Source of the DNA: Sinorhizobium sojae CCBAU 05684
Lineage (GTDB): Bacteria > Pseudomonadota > Alphaproteobacteria > Rhizobiales > Rhizobiaceae
DNA length: 64,000 bases
Reading direction: 5' to 3'
NCBI RefSeq assembly: GCF_002288525.1
Contig: NZ_CP023068.1
Location: 62,001-126,000, forward strand
Positions 60,486 through 64,000 of this stretch are shown in pieces. Positions within the stretch are counted from its first letter, which is position 1; every line of letters starts with the position of its first letter. The translations under genes were made by a program, and so were the position numbers. The notes under the pieces were generated by a model that was not told the DNA's origin, made no database searches, and was given only the letters and a program-made list of their open reading frames with translations.

Positions 60486-62567
60486 ATGAAAACGTATCGA
60501 CTACAGACAACCGCCAGCCTGCTGATCGGCATTTCCGCCTTTTCGGTGCAGGCCCTTGCATCCGAACCGACCGTCGTGCCCGAGCCGCCGCCGTTTCCGG
60601 CGCAGGGCGAGATCACCTATGTGCCGCGCGATTCCATTCTGGAGTTCAAGGCGCTGCCCGAATATCACGAGCCGGAATGGGTGACGGAGAAATTCGTCAA
60701 GACCGGCAAGCTGCCGCCGGTCGCCGAGCGCCTGCCGAAGGAGCCGATGGTCTTCAAGACCGGCAACATGCCGGACGGCGTCGGCGTTTACGGCGACGTC
60801 ATGCGCCACGTCATCGGCGGGCGCCCGGAAGGCTGGAACTACAGTGCCGGCCAGACCCAGGGCTGGGGCGGTATCGATATCGGCATGTCGGAATGCCTGA
60901 CGCGCACGGCGCCGCTCTACCAGGTGGAAGCCGAAGACGTGGAACCGCTCCCGAACCTTGCTCGGAGCTGGGAGTGGTCCGAGGACGGGCACAAGCTGAC
61001 CATGCATCTGATCGAAGGCGCGAAATGGTCGGACGGCGACCCCTTCGACGCTGAGGACGTGATGTTCTACTGGGAGCACAATGTCGTCGATTCCAATGTC
61101 TCGCCCCTGAACGGCGCGACGCCCGAGACCTTCGGCGAGGGCACGACGCTGAAGCAGATCGACCAGTACACGGTGGAGTGGACCTTCAAGGATGCCTTCC
61201 CGCGCCAGCATCTCTACGCCATGGCCTACGGCACCTTCTGCCCCGGCCCGTCGCATATCCTGAAAACCAAGCACCCGAAATTCGCCGATACGACCTATAA
61301 CCAGTACAAGAACGGCTTCCCGCCGGAATATATGAACATTCCGGTAATGGGGGCCTGGGTCCCGGTCGCCTATCGGTCGGACGACATCATCGTATTGCGC
61401 CGCAATCCCTATTACTGGAAGGTGGACGAGGCCGGCAATCAGCTGCCCTATCTGAACGAGGTTCATTATAAGCTTTCGACCTGGGCGGATCGCGACGTCC
61501 AGGCGATCGCCGGGTCGGGTGACTTCTCGAACCTCGAGCAGCCGGAAAACTTCGTGGAGTCGCTGAAGCGTGCGGCGGACGAATCCGCCCCCGCGCGATT
61601 GGCCTTCGGTCCGCGTGTCATCGGCTACAATCTGCGCATGAACTACTCGGCCAATGGCTGGGGCGAGCCGGACGAGCGCGCCCAGGCGGTCCGCGAGCTC
61701 AACCGCAATCTCGATTTCCGCAAGGCCGTGACCATGGCGGTCGACCGCAAGAAGCTTGGGGAAGCGTTGGTGAAGGGGCCGTTCACGGCCATTTACCCCG
61801 GCGGGCTTTCGTCCGGCACGAGCTTCTATGACCGCGAGTCGACGGTCTACTACCCCTATGATCTCGAAGGCGCCAAGACGCTTCTCGAAAAGGCCGGTCT
61901 CAAGGACACGGACGGCAACGGCTTCGTCAACTTCCCGGCCGGCACCGCCGGCGGCGCCGACGTTCAGATCGTGATGCTCGTCAACTCCGACTACAACACC
62001 GACCGCAACCTTGCTGAAGGCGTTGTCGGGCAGATGGAGCAGCTGGGCCTGAAGGTCGTGCTAAACGCGGTCGACGGCACCAAGCGGGATGCGACGCAAT
62101 ATGCCGGCAAGTTCGACTGGCTCATCCGCCGCAACGACCAGGAACTGACCTCCGTCGTGCAGAACACGACCCAGCTTGCTCCGGTCGGCCCGCGCACGAG
62201 CTGGCACCACCGCGCGCCGGAGAGCGGCGAGGTCGATCTTCTGCCGCACGAGAAGGAACTCGTCGACATCGTCAACAAGTTCATCGCCAGCAGCGACAAT
62301 GACGAGCGTGCGCAATTGATGAGAGAGTTCCAGAAGATCTCGACGACGAACGTCGACACGGTCGGTCTGACCGAATATCCGGGCGCGCTGATCATCAACA
62401 AGCGCTTCTCGAACATTCCGTCGGGTGCGCCGATCTACATGTTCAACTGGGCGGAAGACACGATCATCCGCGAAAGGGTCTTCGTCGCGGCCGACAAGCA
62501 GGGCGACTACGAACTCTTCCCGGAACAGCTTCCCGGCAAGCCCGGTGAAGGTGGCCCGAGCAACTGA
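60486..62567 (+). CDS. agpA: Alpha-galactoside ABC substrate-binding protein
   Basis: This is a 693-residue binding protein of family 5 (dipeptide/oligopeptide type). The signal peptide YRLQTTASLLIGISAFSVQA is cleaved near LAS-EPT. The long body has EPLPNLARSWEWSEDGHKLT, YPYDLEGAKTLLEKAGLKDT and AGGADVQIVMLVNSDYNTDR. Despite the peptide-binding fold, S. meliloti AgpA takes up alpha-galactosides. The start at 60486 has its Shine-Dalgarno (AGGAGGGAG) unusually far away, 11 bases. A strong hairpin follows the stop. Confidence 0.92.
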   Translation: MKTYRLQTTASLLIGISAFSVQALASEPTVVPEPPPFPAQGEITYVPRDSILEFKALPEYHEPEWVTEKFVKTGKLPPVAERLPKEPMVFKTGNMPDGVGVYGDVMRHVIGGRPEGWNYSAGQTQGWGGIDIGMSECLTRTAPLYQVEAEDVEPLPNLARSWEWSEDGHKLTMHLIEGAKWSDGDPFDAEDVMFYWEHNVVDSNVSPLNGATPETFGEGTTLKQIDQYTVEWTFKDAFPRQHLYAMAYGTFCPGPSHILKTKHPKFADTTYNQYKNGFPPEYMNIPVMGAWVPVAYRSDDIIVLRRNPYYWKVDEAGNQLPYLNEVHYKLSTWADRDVQAIAGSGDFSNLEQPENFVESLKRAADESAPARLAFGPRVIGYNLRMNYSANGWGEPDERAQAVRELNRNLDFRKAVTMAVDRKKLGEALVKGPFTAIYPGGLSSGTSFYDRESTVYYPYDLEGAKTLLEKAGLKDTDGNGFVNFPAGTAGGADVQIVMLVNSDYNTDRNLAEGVVGQMEQLGLKVVLNAVDGTKRDATQYAGKFDWLIRRNDQELTSVVQNTTQLAPVGPRTSWHHRAPESGEVDLLPHEKELVDIVNKFIASSDNDERAQLMREFQKISTTNVDTVGLTEYPGALIINKRFSNIPSGAPIYMFNWAEDTIIRERVFVAADKQGDYELFPEQLPGKPGEGGPSN

Positions 62568-62577
62568 ACCTGAAGCG

Positions 62578-62612
62578 CCCCTCCCGGCCCCGATCGGAAG
62601 AGCCGGGAGGGG
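62578..62612 (+). terminator. Hairpin between agpA and agpB
   Basis: An 11-base perfect stem CCCCTCCCGGC / GCCGGGAGGGG with a 13-base loop begins 10 bases after the agpA stop, within the operon. Confidence 0.75.
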
Positions 62613-62689
62613 TTACGAGCCCTTTCGCTCCATAGAGGCGAAGCCGGTTCCGGCACCGCCTCACGGAAAACAGACAGAAGGAAACGGCC

Positions 62690-63697
62690 ATGTTCAGGTT
62701 CCTGCTGGTCCGCATCGCCTCTGCCATACCGGTCTTGTTCGTGCTGAGCGTGGTGACCTTTGCCATCATCCAGGCGCCGCCCGGGGACTATAGCGACTAT
62801 ATCCGCTCGCAGCTCATCAACCAGGGCGGCGCCTCCTTCGAGGAGGCCGATGCCCAGGCGCAGGCCTATCGCAAGGAACACGGCCTCGATAAGCCGCTGC
62901 CGGTCCAATACGTCAATTGGGTGACCGGCATCCTGACACGGGGCGATTTCGGCCACAGCCTCTACTATAACAAGCCGGTTGCCGACGTGGTCGGCGAACG
63001 GCTGCCGCGCACCCTAGCGCTGGCGCTCGTCTGCCATATTCTCGCCTCCGTGATCGGGATCGGCTTCGGCATCCTTGCCGCCACCCGGCAATATTCCTGG
63101 ATCGACAGCCTGCTTTCGACCGTATCCTTCCTCGGCATGACGGTGCCGCGCTTCCTGATGGCGCTGATCATCGTCTACATCCTCGTCTTCCATTTCAATG
63201 TGAGCGACATCAACAGCTTCCATTCGGCCCGCTATGGAGGCGCGCCCTGGTCTTGGGGCAAGTTCGTGGACCTGGTGAAGCATGTCTGGCCGGTGATTGC
63301 GATCGCCACTTTCGGCGGGCTCGCCTACAACATGCGCGTCATGCGGGGCAACCTGCTCGATACGTTGAACGCGCAATATGTCGAGACCGCCCGCGCCAAG
63401 GGTCTGGGCGAAGGCGCGGTCGTAATGCGGCACGCGGTGCCGAACGCGTTGCACCCGCTGATCATGTATCAGGGCGTCGTGATGCCATACATGCTGACCG
63501 GCGAGATCGAGACGGCCATTATCTTCGCGCTTCCGACCGTCGGCCCGGCGATCGTCGGTTCCATGTGGGTGGGCGACGTCTATGTGACGGCGACCTTCAT
63601 GCTGGTTCTCTCGGCAACGCTGATCCTCGGCAACATCATCGCGGACATGATGCTCGCCGCGCTTGACCCGCGCGTGCGCACGGGAGGAGGGACCTGA
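62690..63697 (+). CDS. agpB: Alpha-galactoside ABC permease, DppB type
   Basis: This 335-residue permease has six helices, starting MFRFLLVRIASAIPVLFVLS, as in DppB/OppB permeases. Family loops are GDFGHSLYYNKPVADVVGER and NMRVMRGNLLDTLNAQYVET, followed by the EAA-type stretch ARAKGLGEGAVVMRHAVPNA. GAAGGAAACGGCC precedes the ATG. It lies between agpA and agpC in the melA operon. Confidence 0.92.
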   Translation: MFRFLLVRIASAIPVLFVLSVVTFAIIQAPPGDYSDYIRSQLINQGGASFEEADAQAQAYRKEHGLDKPLPVQYVNWVTGILTRGDFGHSLYYNKPVADVVGERLPRTLALALVCHILASVIGIGFGILAATRQYSWIDSLLSTVSFLGMTVPRFLMALIIVYILVFHFNVSDINSFHSARYGGAPWSWGKFVDLVKHVWPVIAIATFGGLAYNMRVMRGNLLDTLNAQYVETARAKGLGEGAVVMRHAVPNALHPLIMYQGVVMPYMLTGEIETAIIFALPTVGPAIVGSMWVGDVYVTATFMLVLSATLILGNIIADMMLAALDPRVRTGGGT

Positions 63698-63699
63698 CC

Positions 63700-64000
63700 A
63701 TGACGATCGACGTTCCAACCACGGTTCCCGTGGCGATAGAGCCGGACGAAAAGCACCATCACGAGAGCTATTCCGCCCTCGTCTGGCGGCGGCTGAAACG
63801 CTCCTGGACCGGCATGCTCGGACTCTTCCTCGTCTGCCTGCTGATCTTCATGGCGGTCTTCGCCGACTTCCTGTCGCCGGTCGATCCGAAAGCGACCGGT
63901 GTCGCCTTCGCGCCGCCGCAGGCTATCAGCTTCCATGACAAGGACGGCAATTTCGTCTTCCCGCCGAGGAGCTATCCGCTCGGCGACACGGAGGAGCTCG
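63700..64000 (+). CDS. agpC: Alpha-galactoside ABC permease, DppC type, truncated by window edge
   Basis: The frame is open from ATG 63700 to the right edge, about 100 codons. It has a polar N-terminus (VPTTVPVAIEPDEKHHHESY), then the first helix (GMLGLFLVCLLIFMAVFADF) and a periplasmic start (SPVDPKATGVAF) typical of DppC/OppC permeases. GGAGGAGGGACCTGACC is its ribosome binding site, 2 bases after the agpB stop. It should pair with AgpB. Confidence 0.88.
   Translation, partial: MTIDVPTTVPVAIEPDEKHHHESYSALVWRRLKRSWTGMLGLFLVCLLIFMAVFADFLSPVDPKATGVAFAPPQAISFHDKDGNFVFPPRSYPLGDTEEL

Overview
The window is GC-rich and densely coded, with translationally coupled operons, many ABC sugar transporters and several LacI and AraC regulators. 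It also carries copies of the rhizobial intergenic mosaic element (RIME). Together with a lacEFGZK operon and an agpT-melA-agpABC locus, this points to a Sinorhizobium/Ensifer-type alphaproteobacterium, probably a chromid or megaplasmid like pSymB. The species call is inference. I see no tRNA, rRNA, CRISPR array, insertion sequence or replication origin.

Layout. 0-8.5 kb: envelope and secreted proteins, namely a PpiC-type isomerase with a HupE/UreJ-like membrane protein, a DNA-binding/TolB/TPR membrane protein, a DUF2092 secreted protein, a DUF900 lipoprotein hydrolase, an outer-membrane barrel and a DUF2721 protein. 8.5-17.2 kb: two molybdenum hydroxylases, a three-subunit PaoABC-like enzyme and a two-subunit isoquinoline-oxidoreductase-like enzyme, either side of an AraC regulator, then a flavodoxin-fold oxidoreductase. 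17.9-28.5 kb: a plant cell-wall oligosaccharide module, with a LacI regulator, an ABC importer, GH28- and GH105-like enzymes and an 846-residue unassigned protein, run from a symmetrical divergent promoter with two identical-arm operators. 28.5-36.2 kb: small secreted proteins, a MocR/EamA pair, a tctCBA tricarboxylate transporter and a pseudouridine synthase.

36.3-42.8 kb: the lactose operon lacEFGZK. 43-49 kb: a degenerate EAL protein and a NarL-type two-component system surrounded by three secreted Gly/Asn-rich proteins. All of the promoter regions here share copies of an A(A/T)GGTCC(G/T)A motif, and this is the best candidate in the window for an undescribed system. 49-56 kb: a six-gene ribose-type ABC transporter operon with its own LacI repressor and a Gfo/Idh/MocA oxidoreductase embedded in it. 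56-64 kb: a cytochrome c, a LacI protein argued here to be the lac repressor, AgpT, the GH4 enzyme MelA and AgpABC for alpha-galactosides. The right edge cuts agpC.

Two themes recur. Five substrate-binding-protein genes are followed at once by a strong hairpin, which suggests transcript stabilisation to make excess binding protein. Regulators usually sit beside their targets, except lacR, which is 14 kb from the lac operon but shares an operator with it.
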